DNA of 64,000 bases from JALYNX01 sp963749415 (lineage in GTDB: Bacteria > Actinomycetota > Acidimicrobiia > Spongiisociales > ZC4RG35). A program made the translations under genes and the position numbers. The notes beneath the pieces are model-generated. The model searched no databases. It was not told the origin of the DNA and was given only the letters and a program-made list of their open reading frames with translations. The stretch is from contig CAVVMG010000001.1 in assembly GCA_963749415.1 (NCBI GenBank), forward strand, positions 2,542,001 to 2,606,000, read 5' to 3'. Below, piece by piece: positions 54,901-61,933 of the stretch (positions are counted from its first letter, which is position 1; each line of letters starts with the position of its first letter).

Positions 54901-55683
54901 TCGGTGGCCAGCACCTCGATGGCCCGCCGTCTCGAGATGTGGCGGGGGGCTCACGCCGCGGCCCGTGACGACCTGGAATCGATGGTGGCTCACTTCGAGA
55001 GGGCGGCGGAGCTGGCGGGTCAGAAGAACCTCGGTGCACGATGTGAGGCCCTTTCCACCCTGGCCTTCGAAGCCGCCCGAATCGGTGTCGTGAAGGGTGA
55101 CGGGTCGGCGATGACGAAGGCAAAGGAAACCGCAGCCGAGGCGCTACAGGCGATCCGGCCCTTGACCGGCCAGCTGCCATGGGAGGCCGACGCCCATGCC
55201 GCCCTGGCATTGGTGGCAGCGGCCGAAGGTGACGGGGAAACGGCCGCCGACGAGGCCCGGGCCGGCCTCGAGCTCGACGGAGAGACGTTCCTCGCCCAAT
55301 ACGTCCATGTGCTTTGGGTGGCCGGGCGCGTCCTGATCTTGGGCGACGAACCGGAGGCCGCGGCGCTCAGCGCCGAGATCCTCGCCGGGTTTGGCTTCAT
55401 CGACATGTCGATCGCCGACCCCGACCTCAAGGCCAAATGGTTCGGGCTTCCGACCCATCGCGAACTTGCTCAGATCGTGGGCTTCGAGCCGTCGCTGACG
55501 AGTCAGCCTGAGGAACAGATCGTGTTGGGTGAGGACGAGCTCGGACTGCTCCGGGAACTGGCATCAGGCACGGTGGGACAGGGTGGCGGGGACGACATCG
55601 AGGAGTTGCTGTCGAAATTGGGGGTGGCGTCGGAGACCGAGGCCATCGAGTATGCGATCAAGTCCGGTGTCACATGGCAGTGA
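51922..55683 (+). CDS. class III nucleotide cyclase-AAA-TPR regulator
   Basis: A 1253-residue cytoplasmic protein. The single cyclase domain (about 38-210) has TILFTDLEGSTDL and TKSLGDGFMALF with both metal Asp residues. The AAA domain follows, with Walker A EGEAGIGKTR near residue 265 and Walker B ALLFDDVQWADDDS. About 750 residues of TPR-like repeats come next, and the last 40 residues (DIEELLSKLGVASETEAIEY) look like a worn LuxR helix-turn-helix, suggesting that a DNA-binding end was lost. GTG start, 13 bp from the divergent HD-GYP gene. The ferredoxin gene overlaps its last 10 bp. Confidence 0.86.
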   Translation: MPDALELSLHLDDALQPPASSVKEDGEPGLSEVETPSLQGTLTILFTDLEGSTDLRVRVGDATANELIRIHDDLVRSRLDVAGAMETKSLGDGFMALFSSANRAIEAATSIQRAIQEHNESNPEKPLSIRIGLNSGDVTQSGGEVHGTAVHAASRIANKAQGGQILASQVVQDLAGSLADTKIVDRGMFWLKGFPERWRLYEVLWRDKEAAEGRVTREARAASAAAFDLESPRASGPVIGRTRELKVIEEQIRGTATGLRAVVLEGEAGIGKTRMLDATADLASRMETPYWVLDVSADEELRGPFLLFRSLLNSPRTASIAQQAVALEQLDRAQEAVGGRSPRVEGLSPQEQMLRTFDEVASAFLALTRERPLALLFDDVQWADDDSIQLIRYLVRTLATGPIFLLISLRPYSDSASGGAGKLIADLDRMRVTQVLRLQRLSRLETGELLENLLGAPVDEATVASFHARSEGVPFFIEELARAYREAEALQLIDGTWTMTKLSGPAVPSSIQSLIERRLAQLDKECRDLLSDAGVLGRHFGLADLARVLARVEGEPEKAEWKLGEELQKAVDLGLIVEEPADSPYDFSFSHDQIRASLLSSISRQRRRAIHGAIAESMAAEGGTENLSMLAHHALQAGDQELAVATALQAARSSLAISAPEEAIRLIDATLTAASRPEDRIEMLRVKDDALQVLDRGMERLANLAEMTALSAAVPSPALDAEVRLRKASAARASQDFELAADLALGVCHGAEESGDRALELAACLELGQARTKAPIGEGYYPLDGVDLDAAESAYERALSIARDIGDRSGEADSLRELAVIEFGRVNHVAGAALEGGSSRIEILFEAPAMFAKMKELAEEAFRIYEEIGDKRGSMSALISMAYGHVADPTATGMAGRMEHIRALHHSKKGEVTESQRAIDDALMLYSIHTFARGNLQPGLALERGRETFDAARALGDRWLESLAAGGMAMTYLSIGDEAQCGAWLDRAASAAVSVASTSMARRLEMWRGAHAAARDDLESMVAHFERAAELAGQKNLGARCEALSTLAFEAARIGVVKGDGSAMTKAKETAAEALQAIRPLTGQLPWEADAHAALALVAAAEGDGETAADEARAGLELDGETFLAQYVHVLWVAGRVLILGDEPEAAALSAEILAGFGFIDMSIADPDLKAKWFGLPTHRELAQIVGFEPSLTSQPEEQIVLGEDELGLLRELASGTVGQGGGDDIEELLSKLGVASETEAIEYAIKSGVTWQ

Positions 55684-55901
55684 GGGTGATCATCGACCGG
55701 CGGCGCTGCATCGGAGCCGGCAGCTGCATAGTTCTCGCCCCCTCGGCCTTCCAATGGAGACAGGGCGACTTCCAGAAGCCGGAACTCCTCGATGTGACCA
55801 CTATCGACGACGACATCCTCAGGGAGGTGGCTGCGGCCTGCCCCACACAGGCGATCGTGCTCGAAACGGTGGTCGAGTCGGGAGAGGGCGTGTCGGGCTA
55901 G
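55674..55901 (+). CDS. small ferredoxin, [3Fe-4S] type by cysteine count
   Basis: A 75-residue ferredoxin. Cysteines appear in CIGAGSC (12 and 18) and in ACPTQAI (about 56). The middle Cys of the four-Cys pattern is replaced by Ala or Gly in CIGAGSC, giving three ligands, as in ferredoxins that feed electrons to cytochrome P450s. No P450 gene lies in the window. The ATG is inside the end of the cyclase-AAA gene (10-bp overlap), so its translation depends on that gene, an odd pairing for a redox carrier. Confidence 0.88.
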   Translation: MAVRVIIDRRRCIGAGSCIVLAPSAFQWRQGDFQKPELLDVTTIDDDILREVAAACPTQAIVLETVVESGEGVSG

Positions 55902-55964
55902 GTGGCTTCTGGCGAAGACCCCTCCTACTCCGCGGGGTGACGCCTTCTGACGGTTGCGATTCGG

Positions 55965-56906
55965 CTAGGAGTCGCTGTCCCGGCCGGGTGCCGTCTCTGA
56001 CTTGCCCGGAGCCTGGTCGACGCCTGTTGACCCCTCGTCGCCATTGGCGCCGCGGTTGCCGCCGCCCTGGTTCTCACGGACCTGGTCCTCACGGACCTGG
56101 TCCTCATCGACCTGGGACTGGTCACTGCCATTGCCGCTGTCGTTGCCCTGCCCTGGGTTGGAGGAGGGAGGCCCGCCATTGCCTCCTGGGTTGATGTCAT
56201 GTGCCAGGTCGGCCACGCCCTGTCCGAACTCCTTCCCGTCTGCCCCGACGTCGTTCCCGTGATTCGCCCGGATGTAGTCGAGGAGAACCTCGACATCTTC
56301 CCGGGCCGGAGTCCTAGTTGGCTGATCATCATCCTCGACGGTCACGGCGGCATCCTCCAATGCGGCACGGGCGTCGCCTGCGGCGGGCCCATCCTCGTCT
56401 TCGGTGAGCACCTCGGTGGCATGCCGTAGGGCGTCGCTGGACTTGCCCTCAGAAAGGAGTCTTCTGGCCTCCTCCAACCGCTCTTCGGCTGCTCCAGCCC
56501 CGATCCCGATCTTCTCCAGGGCCCGGTCGATCCCGTAGAGGACATCACCGGGTATCGCACCGTCGGCGGCCACGGCAACTCCCGAGAAGGCACCGAACAC
56601 GACGATTGCCCCGGCAACGACCGCGATCTGCGGACGCATTCTCCAGACCGCAATTCGTCCCGACGGCCGGGTCGGAACCCCGACCGTGGGCGCCGCTCGG
56701 GTAAGGCTCGCCGCTTGGCTTGCCACCCGGACCACCGCGCCTTCGGACGGGGATCGATCACCTTCGGCACGGATCAGATCCAGGAGCGCGACAAGCTGGG
56801 CTGCTTCGTCGTTCTCCGGTGTCGTCCCGGAGAGCAGCCGCTCCATTTCGAGATCAGACAGGGTCGCCAGTGCCATCTCCGCCTCGTAATCGTCGTGCCG
56901 GCTCAT
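55965..56906 (-). CDS. DUF5667 membrane protein, probable anti-sigma partner
   Basis: A 313-residue protein translated with the ECF sigma gene (ATGA overlap). Residues 1-80 form a helical N-terminal region that could bind sigma; one transmembrane helix is at IAVVAGAIVVFGAFSGVAVA; the DUF5667 region just outside reads IPGDVLYGIDRALEKIGIG. The outer part is acidic, then turns into a low-complexity Gly/Asn/Asp/Gln tail (EDQVREDQVRENQGGGN). Such two-gene pairs in actinobacteria are sigma and its membrane regulator; no zinc-binding anti-sigma motif (HxxxCxxC) is present. Confidence 0.8.
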   Translation of the reverse strand: MSRHDDYEAEMALATLSDLEMERLLSGTTPENDEAAQLVALLDLIRAEGDRSPSEGAVVRVASQAASLTRAAPTVGVPTRPSGRIAVWRMRPQIAVVAGAIVVFGAFSGVAVAADGAIPGDVLYGIDRALEKIGIGAGAAEERLEEARRLLSEGKSSDALRHATEVLTEDEDGPAAGDARAALEDAAVTVEDDDQPTRTPAREDVEVLLDYIRANHGNDVGADGKEFGQGVADLAHDINPGGNGGPPSSNPGQGNDSGNGSDQSQVDEDQVREDQVRENQGGGNRGANGDEGSTGVDQAPGKSETAPGRDSDS

Positions 56907-57451
56907 AGGGATACCCGGTCCTGCTCGAGATGCTCACGGAGGGCGATCAGACCTCTGCGCTGCAGGGCCTTTACAGCCCCAACCCGCTTACCCATTACCT
57001 CCGCAGTCTCTTCCAGGGTCAGATTCCCAATGACGCGCAGCGATAGGACATCACGCTGATCCTCGGTGAGGACTTCGAGGGCACGTCTCAGGTCGTCGGT
57101 CGCCAGCCGATCGAGCGCTTCGCCTTCCACGTTTCCCCCTGAGCGGTCATCGTCGGTTAGCGGCATCAACTCCGGTGATCGCCCCCGCTTGCGACGGACG
57201 TCGATGAGCCGGCGATGTGCGATCACGAACACCCAGGAGCGAAACGCCTCCTCTCCACCGTCGAAGTTCTGGATGTTGCGAGCGACCTGTAGGAAGGTCT
57301 CGGCTGCCAGGTCCTCGGGCTCGGGGGCACCACGGCTCGCGAGGTATCCGGTCACCGGGCCCGCGAGGTCACGATACAGCAAGGCCCACGCCCACTCGGC
57401 GCCTGATTTGGCCGCGCCCAGTGCAGGCTCGAAGTTGGCACCCAGTGGCAA
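56903..57451 (-). CDS. ECF-type RNA polymerase sigma factor
   Basis: A 182-residue sigma-70 family factor with regions 2 and 4 only. Region 2: WALLYRDLAGPVTGYLASRG, EDLAAETFLQVARNI and FRSWVFVIAHRRLIDVRRKR. Region 4: VLTEDQRDVLSLRVIGNLTLEETAEVMGKRVGAVKALQRRGL. TTG start with a GGCGGAA sequence upstream. It probably controls its own operon and perhaps the divergent secreted-protein gene. Confidence 0.9.
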   Translation of the reverse strand: MPLGANFEPALGAAKSGAEWAWALLYRDLAGPVTGYLASRGAPEPEDLAAETFLQVARNIQNFDGGEEAFRSWVFVIAHRRLIDVRRKRGRSPELMPLTDDDRSGGNVEGEALDRLATDDLRRALEVLTEDQRDVLSLRVIGNLTLEETAEVMGKRVGAVKALQRRGLIALREHLEQDRVSL

Positions 57452-57674
57452 GGTTCAGTTCCGCCCGGTCCGTATCGACAGCTTCGTCATGAGGAAGTGA
57501 CTCTCATCAGTTATCGGCAGCATCCCGGAGTCCTTAGCGCTATTCGGCTCATCCTCACCCCGGTTTATTCCCCTCGGGGAAATGCGTACACCAGATCCTG
57601 CTGAGGGCGGTGCGTAACCCAACCGTATCTCCGGTCGATTACTGCGTAGGGCCTCACAACATGGAGGGATTTCA
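57452..57674. promoter_or_regulatory. divergent control region between the ECF sigma and secreted-protein genes
   Basis: The 223-bp gap holds a perfect inverted repeat TTCCCC-TC-GGGGAA (57568-57581) near its middle and a GGAGGG ribosome site before the ATG at 57675. I cannot assign the -35/-10 pair of the ECF factor with confidence. Confidence 0.4.
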
Positions 57675-58496
57675 ATGCGGAGACTCAGGAAGCTCGGGCT
57701 CACCTGCCTCGTCTTGCTCGGACTGCTGATCGGCTCCGGGGTGGCCTGGGCACAGGAGGATGTCCCCGAGCTCGAGGACTCCGAGGCCGAACAAGCCGAG
57801 GAGACGCTGTTCAACTTCGGATACGACATTCTTCATCACTTCCTTGGCTGGAATCTCAGCGCACTGGACGGGCTCTTCGACTGCAGCCTGGAAGAGGGGA
57901 CATTCACAGTCACCTACGGAGCGCCCACCGATGAGGGGTCGATTCCGGTGGACAACCTCGAAAACGAAGTGGGAGTTGTCACCTTCCCCGACCGCCCCGC
58001 AGACCAGCTGGCCGAAGGTCTTGAGCCTGCCGGCGCCCCGGCGCCGTACACCGGTGCCGACGGCGAATGCGGCCTGAGCGGTGGCGACGTGACCGGGCCG
58101 GCAGGCCAGGTCAACCACGGCATGTTCATGAAGTTGTTCAACAGGCTCTACGAAGGCTCGAGCCGGGGATGCGTGGTCCGATCCATCGCCCAGTCCGAAC
58201 TAGGCAAGGGCGACCAGCAGGTCGGACCGGAGGGCGACCCCGGCTACGCGCCGATCGCGGGCGGCGAGACCGGTGAGATCGACTTCGAGTCGATAGAAGC
58301 CGACTGCGAGCACGGGAAAAAGAAGAGTGACGTCACTGAGGCTGAGGCTCAGGGGAACGGCAGACCCGACCATGCCGACAAACCCGAAGGTGGCGGGAAA
58401 CCGGATCACGCCGGCAAGCCTGAGGACAACGGCCGCCCCGACCACGCAGGCAAGCCCGACAACCCAGGAAGGTCCGCTCCGGGTAACGACGAGTAG
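57675..58496 (+). CDS. secreted protein of unknown function with repetitive tail
   Basis: I do not recognise the family. The 273-residue protein has a clear signal peptide (LGLTCLVLLGLLIGSGVAWA, cleavage near residue 26), a core of about 180 residues with a few Cys (DGLFDCSLEEG, DGECGLSGG, RGCVVRSIAQ, IEADCEHG) able to form two disulfides, and a tail repeating KPDHAGKPEDNGRPDHAGK-like units. No anchor, so probably released or matrix-associated. It faces the ECF sigma gene and may be its main target. Confidence 0.75.
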   Translation: MRRLRKLGLTCLVLLGLLIGSGVAWAQEDVPELEDSEAEQAEETLFNFGYDILHHFLGWNLSALDGLFDCSLEEGTFTVTYGAPTDEGSIPVDNLENEVGVVTFPDRPADQLAEGLEPAGAPAPYTGADGECGLSGGDVTGPAGQVNHGMFMKLFNRLYEGSSRGCVVRSIAQSELGKGDQQVGPEGDPGYAPIAGGETGEIDFESIEADCEHGKKKSDVTEAEAQGNGRPDHADKPEGGGKPDHAGKPEDNGRPDHAGKPDNPGRSAPGNDE

Positions 58497-58526
58497 TAAC
58501 AGACCTCCAACCAAACGGAGCCAGAA

Positions 58527-58555
58527 GAGAGGGGCAGCCATTGGCTGCCCCTCTC
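58527..58555 (+). terminator. hairpin terminator after the secreted-protein gene
   Basis: A perfect 13-bp stem GAGAGGGGCAGCC-ATT-GGCTGCCCCTCTC (58527-58555) 30 bp after the stop codon; no T tract. Confidence 0.7.
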
Positions 58556-58656
58556 TCGCGTTCCAAGAAAATCGTCGTAACTCCGGTGTCGGGTTCGACG
58601 ATTACACGAGTGACATGATCACCCGTGCCGATCGGCCAACACGAGATGGAGGGACG

Positions 58657-59199
58657 ATGTCGACGTTCAGCGCAAGGCTTCACCTGCCAGGCCGGGCCAG
58701 ACTCCCTCTTGGGGTGGAGATCGACATCCAAGGGGAGCGGATGATCGTGACCTCCGGCGACAGGAACGTGGCTGTCCTGCCGTTGGAGGACCTCGATGTG
58801 GTGAGCAGGGCCGACGGCTTCCACGTGAAGATCGATGGCGAGGAGGTAGTGCTGATCGTCGGGGACTCGCCCCGATTTGCCGCCGCACTAGGAATCAAGG
58901 AGCACCGACGCCTGAGTGTGGTGACACCGAGGCGACGTGCCCCCGTACCGTCATCCAACAAGGATGAATTGACCGACATGGAACGGCGTGTCCTGGAGGT
59001 GAGGGAGTCGCTCAAGTCGGAATCCGTGACACCGTCGCAAGCATGCGCCCAGTGGCTGGGTCTCCTCAAGGACCTCAATCGTCAGCACGGCCAGGGTTCG
59101 ATCGCCACCGGGATGTTCTACCGGTTGAACACCGAACTGCTCGAACTGATCACTGAGCCGACGCCGGCGGCCGCGAGCCTTGTCTCAGAGCCCGCCTAG
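58657..59199 (+). CDS. conserved protein of unknown function (copy B of a two-copy family)
   Basis: A 180-residue paralog of the 26653-27189 product with the same two-part layout: a beta-rich N terminus (LHLPGRARLPLGVEIDIQGE, LPLEDLDVVSRADGFHVKID), a Pro/Arg-rich linker, and a helical C terminus (TPSQACAQWLGLLKDLNRQH, GQGSIATGMFYRLNTELLEL). The phrases LPG.A.LPL.VE.DI, PLE.L.VV...DGFH and HGQGSI are shared. Good GGAGGG site before the ATG. Function unknown; no signal peptide. Confidence 0.72.
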   Translation: MSTFSARLHLPGRARLPLGVEIDIQGERMIVTSGDRNVAVLPLEDLDVVSRADGFHVKIDGEEVVLIVGDSPRFAAALGIKEHRRLSVVTPRRRAPVPSSNKDELTDMERRVLEVRESLKSESVTPSQACAQWLGLLKDLNRQHGQGSIATGMFYRLNTELLELITEPTPAAASLVSEPA

Positions 59200-59320
59200 C
59201 CGAACAGACTCTTGATCCGAGCGTCGATGAGGTCGCAGGCGGCTCTCTCGGCAAGCACCTCCTAGCCAGGGTGGCTGGGGCATTGCAGTCCGCCAAGGTG
59301 CAAAAGCCAGGAAGTGCGAT

Positions 59321-59869
59321 TTGATCACACCGCGAGGTTGTCGGGCCCGTCCTACAGGCCCGACGTCAGGACCCTTCGACGACCTCGTAGATCTCGTCGG
59401 CGATCAGACCGTGCGCTTCCCGGTGTTCACCCAGATGCACGCGGTCTTCGGGTCGGAGCGGGGGCGCAAGCATCAGGCAGCCTGGGACGACGATCTCGAT
59501 GGCCTGGAGGCGTCGCCCGGTCTGATCACCGCCCGGGAGGCGCTGGCCTGGGCCACTATCGGCGGTGCCGAGGTGGCCGGGATCGCCGATCGCACCGGGT
59601 CACTGACACCGGGGAAGAAGGCGGACGTGGTGATCATCGACGGGTCGGCGGTGAACGTGGCGCCGATCATCGACCCGGTGGGTGCTGTCGTCTGCGCCGC
59701 GGACATCTCCAACGTGAAGACCGTCCTCGTAGACGGCGAGGTGCTCAAGGAAGACTTCAAGCTCAAGGCGTCCCTCGACACTCCGCGCCGGGCGGTGGAG
59801 GCTTCGCGTGACTACTTGCTGGAGATGTTTGGCGATCCCGAACCGGGGTGGCTGCCTGTCGGGCGCTGA
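59321..59869 (+). pseudogene. C-terminal remnant of an amidohydrolase
   Basis: From about residue 25 the frame matches the C-terminal third of a TrzA/AtzA/SsnA-type amidohydrolase: FTQMHAVFGSERGRKHQAAW, ITAREALAWATIGGAEVAGI, TGSLTPGKKADVVIIDGSA, and DPVGAVVCAADISNVKTVLV. The N-terminal metal-binding half (HxH strand and later His/Asp) is missing; the DNA before 59380 encodes nothing similar in any frame I read. TTG is only the first available start. The end overlaps the convergent MDR gene by 58 bp. Confidence 0.7.
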
Positions 59870-60816
59870 ATCTCAACCACCACCTTGCCCAGGGCCCTGC
59901 CCTCGCCGACGTGGGCCAGGGCCTGGGGCACAGCATCGAGGGCGAAGGTGCGGTCGATGGGGATTCGGATCGCTCCCGAGATGCAGAGATCGGCGAAGGG
60001 CTGGAAATGATCCGGACCTGGCTTCACGATGAGGAGCCCGATCCGGCGTCCGGTGAGCCGACCCAGGATCGCCCCCGCGGTGACCACCCGAAGCAGCGCC
60101 CGCACCGAGCCTCCGACACATCGATAGCGGCCACCCGGGGCCAGTGACCTCCGATAGGCGAACACCGAACGGTGAGCGACGAGGTCCAGGACCCGGTCGA
60201 ATGGCTCCAGCCTGGTCCAGTCCTGACTGTGATAGTCGATCACTTCGTCGGCGCCCAGCGCCTGCATGTGCTCCAGCTTGCTCGCGTTGTCGACACCGGT
60301 GACATGGGCCCCGGCGCGCTTGGCGAGCTGGATGGCGAACGAACCCGAGCCGCCGCCCGCGCCGTTGATCAGCACCCGTTGCCCGGGAACGATCTCGGCG
60401 GTTCCCTGCAATGCGATCGGTCCCGCCTGGGGGATGGTCGAGGCCTCGACGAAGCTCAGCGCCGGGGGCTTGAGGGCCAGAGCCTTCTCCGATGCCAACG
60501 CGTACTCGGCGAACCCGCCCATCAGAGCGAGGTTGTCGCCGTAGACCTCCTCGCCACCGCGGAACCGGGTGACGTCCGGGCCCACCGCCACCACTCGTCC
60601 CGCGATGTCCGAGCCCAGAATCCGCCGTCTCGGGGCGCGAAACCCTCCGACTCGCGCATAGGCCGGGGACCCGCGCAGACCCTCCCAGTCGGAGAGGTTG
60701 ACCGAGGTCGCTACCACTTCGACCAGGACCTGGCCCGGGCCTGGGGTCGGGGTCGGGACCTCCTCGAGGCGGAGCACGTCGGGCGGGCCGTACTCGTCGT
60801 AGACGACTGCCCTCAC
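59812..60816 (-). CDS. zinc-free MDR-family NAD(P)-dependent oxidoreductase (quinone reductase-like)
   Basis: A 334-residue medium-chain dehydrogenase/reductase. N terminus MRAVVYDEYGPPDVLRLEEV; GroES-like part with VATSVNLSDWEGLRG (Asn-x-x-Asp in place of the zinc Cys) and ILGSDIAGRVVAVG. The cofactor fold carries LINGAGGGSGSFAIQLAKRA (GAGGGSG NADPH loop). It lacks the structural zinc cysteines, so it belongs with quinone or enone reductases. GTG start 2 bp after the HNH stop; the two genes form an operon. Confidence 0.87.
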   Translation of the reverse strand: MRAVVYDEYGPPDVLRLEEVPTPTPGPGQVLVEVVATSVNLSDWEGLRGSPAYARVGGFRAPRRRILGSDIAGRVVAVGPDVTRFRGGEEVYGDNLALMGGFAEYALASEKALALKPPALSFVEASTIPQAGPIALQGTAEIVPGQRVLINGAGGGSGSFAIQLAKRAGAHVTGVDNASKLEHMQALGADEVIDYHSQDWTRLEPFDRVLDLVAHRSVFAYRRSLAPGGRYRCVGGSVRALLRVVTAGAILGRLTGRRIGLLIVKPGPDHFQPFADLCISGAIRIPIDRTFALDAVPQALAHVGEGRALGKVVVEIQRPTGSHPGSGSPNISSK

Positions 60817-60818
60817 GG

Positions 60819-61208
60819 CTACGGGCCCGTGTCGACGTCAGCGACTTCGACTGTCACCTCATCGAACTGCGCGACCAGCGCCGTCGAAATCTCGAGATGG
60901 CGCAACAGGAAGGATCCCTCGTCGAGTCGCCTCCGCCGCATCCAATGGGTGACCTCCTCGTTTCCTTTGCTCGCATTGCAGGAGCGGCACGCCGGGACGA
61001 TGTTGTCCAACGTGTATCGGCCGCCACGAGAGATCGCCAACACATTGTCACGCTGCAACGGCTTGTCGGCCGCGCCGCAGTAGGCGCAGCCACCCCAGGC
61101 CGCTTTCAGGTCGTTCCACTGGACGTCACTGAGATCGTGTTCGACCCGATCCATCCGGCGCTTGCGCCGACGGGCTGCCCGAGCTTTCCGAGTTCTGGCG
61201 ACTGCCAT
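60819..61208 (-). CDS. HNH endonuclease-like protein with altered catalytic site
   Basis: A 129-residue small HNH protein with a basic N terminus (RARRRKRR-like, DNA binding). The zinc ribbon is CAYCG and CRSCN. The core reads LQRDNVLAISRGGRYTLDNIVPACRSCNASKG; in typical HNH proteins the first part is DHxxPxSxGG, so the general-base His is replaced by Asn (RDNVLAI), whereas the later Asn and zinc Cys are kept. It may bind but not cut DNA. TACCCT (61215-61220) lies 6 nt before the ATG. Confidence 0.8.
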   Translation of the reverse strand: MAVARTRKARAARRRKRRMDRVEHDLSDVQWNDLKAAWGGCAYCGAADKPLQRDNVLAISRGGRYTLDNIVPACRSCNASKGNEEVTHWMRRRRLDEGSFLLRHLEISTALVAQFDEVTVEVADVDTGP

Positions 61209-61258
61209 CGGCGCAGGGTATCCACAGCACCACGAGTGGCTTGGTTAGCGTCAGCACG

Positions 61259-61843
61259 ATGGAAACGCCCGCCTCCCGACTCGGGATCGTCGAGCCCTTC
61301 GCGGGTTGCCCGCCCGAGATCGGAACCTCGCTGTGGACCCTGCAGGAGACCCGAGATCGGACCTTGAAGTATGTCGAGGGGATCAGCCAGGAGATACTGG
61401 ACTGGGACCCGCCGGGACATCGTTACAGCGTCGCCACCCTCCTCTATCACATTGCGGTGATCGAGGTCGACTGGCTCTACATCGACATCCTGGGCGGGAA
61501 AGACGATGAAATGCGGCGCATTCCCGAATGCCCGCCTGAGATCGCGGAGCATCTGCCCTACCCGACCCTCATGGAGGACCGGAGCTATCCCCTGGTCAGC
61601 GGCGAGCCACTGGAGGTGCATCTGGAGCGGTTGGCGGTCATCCGCGAGGCGTTGATCGATGTGATGACGGGGATGTCGTTGGAGGACTTCCGAACCCTGC
61701 GGCCCAGCGGGAACGACCAGGTCACTCCGGAGTGGGTGATCGAACATCTTGCCCAGCACGAAGCGGAACATCGCGGCCAGATCTGGGAGGCGCGCGTCGC
61801 TGGGGAGAGCGCGCTCGGAATCACGGCGACCGATCCGGGCTGA
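61259..61843 (+). CDS. DinB family (DinB_2-like) protein
   Basis: A 194-residue four-helix-bundle protein. Likely metal-binding residues are the His of LLYHIAVIEVDW and the two His of HLAQHEAEHRGQI, the usual H...HxxxH arrangement of DinB/YfiT-type thiol-dependent enzymes. Such proteins are thiol transferases (bacillithiol or mycothiol) or unknown. TAGCGT (61246-61251) lies 7 nt before the ATG, divergent from the HNH gene, with 50 bp between the two starts. Confidence 0.87.
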   Translation: METPASRLGIVEPFAGCPPEIGTSLWTLQETRDRTLKYVEGISQEILDWDPPGHRYSVATLLYHIAVIEVDWLYIDILGGKDDEMRRIPECPPEIAEHLPYPTLMEDRSYPLVSGEPLEVHLERLAVIREALIDVMTGMSLEDFRTLRPSGNDQVTPEWVIEHLAQHEAEHRGQIWEARVAGESALGITATDPG

Positions 61844-61933
61844 CCGACCTCGGATTCACGGGTATGGATCGTCACAGCTCAGCGTCGAGGACCACGCAGG
61901 CCGCAATGAAACCAACAACCGAATCAGCGCACC

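Noticed and set aside
59200..59320. A short minus-strand reading ending AACDLIDARIKSLFG just after copy B of the unknown family.
   Set aside because: It is cut by an in-frame stop after about 20 codons and matches nothing that I can name; too short to call.
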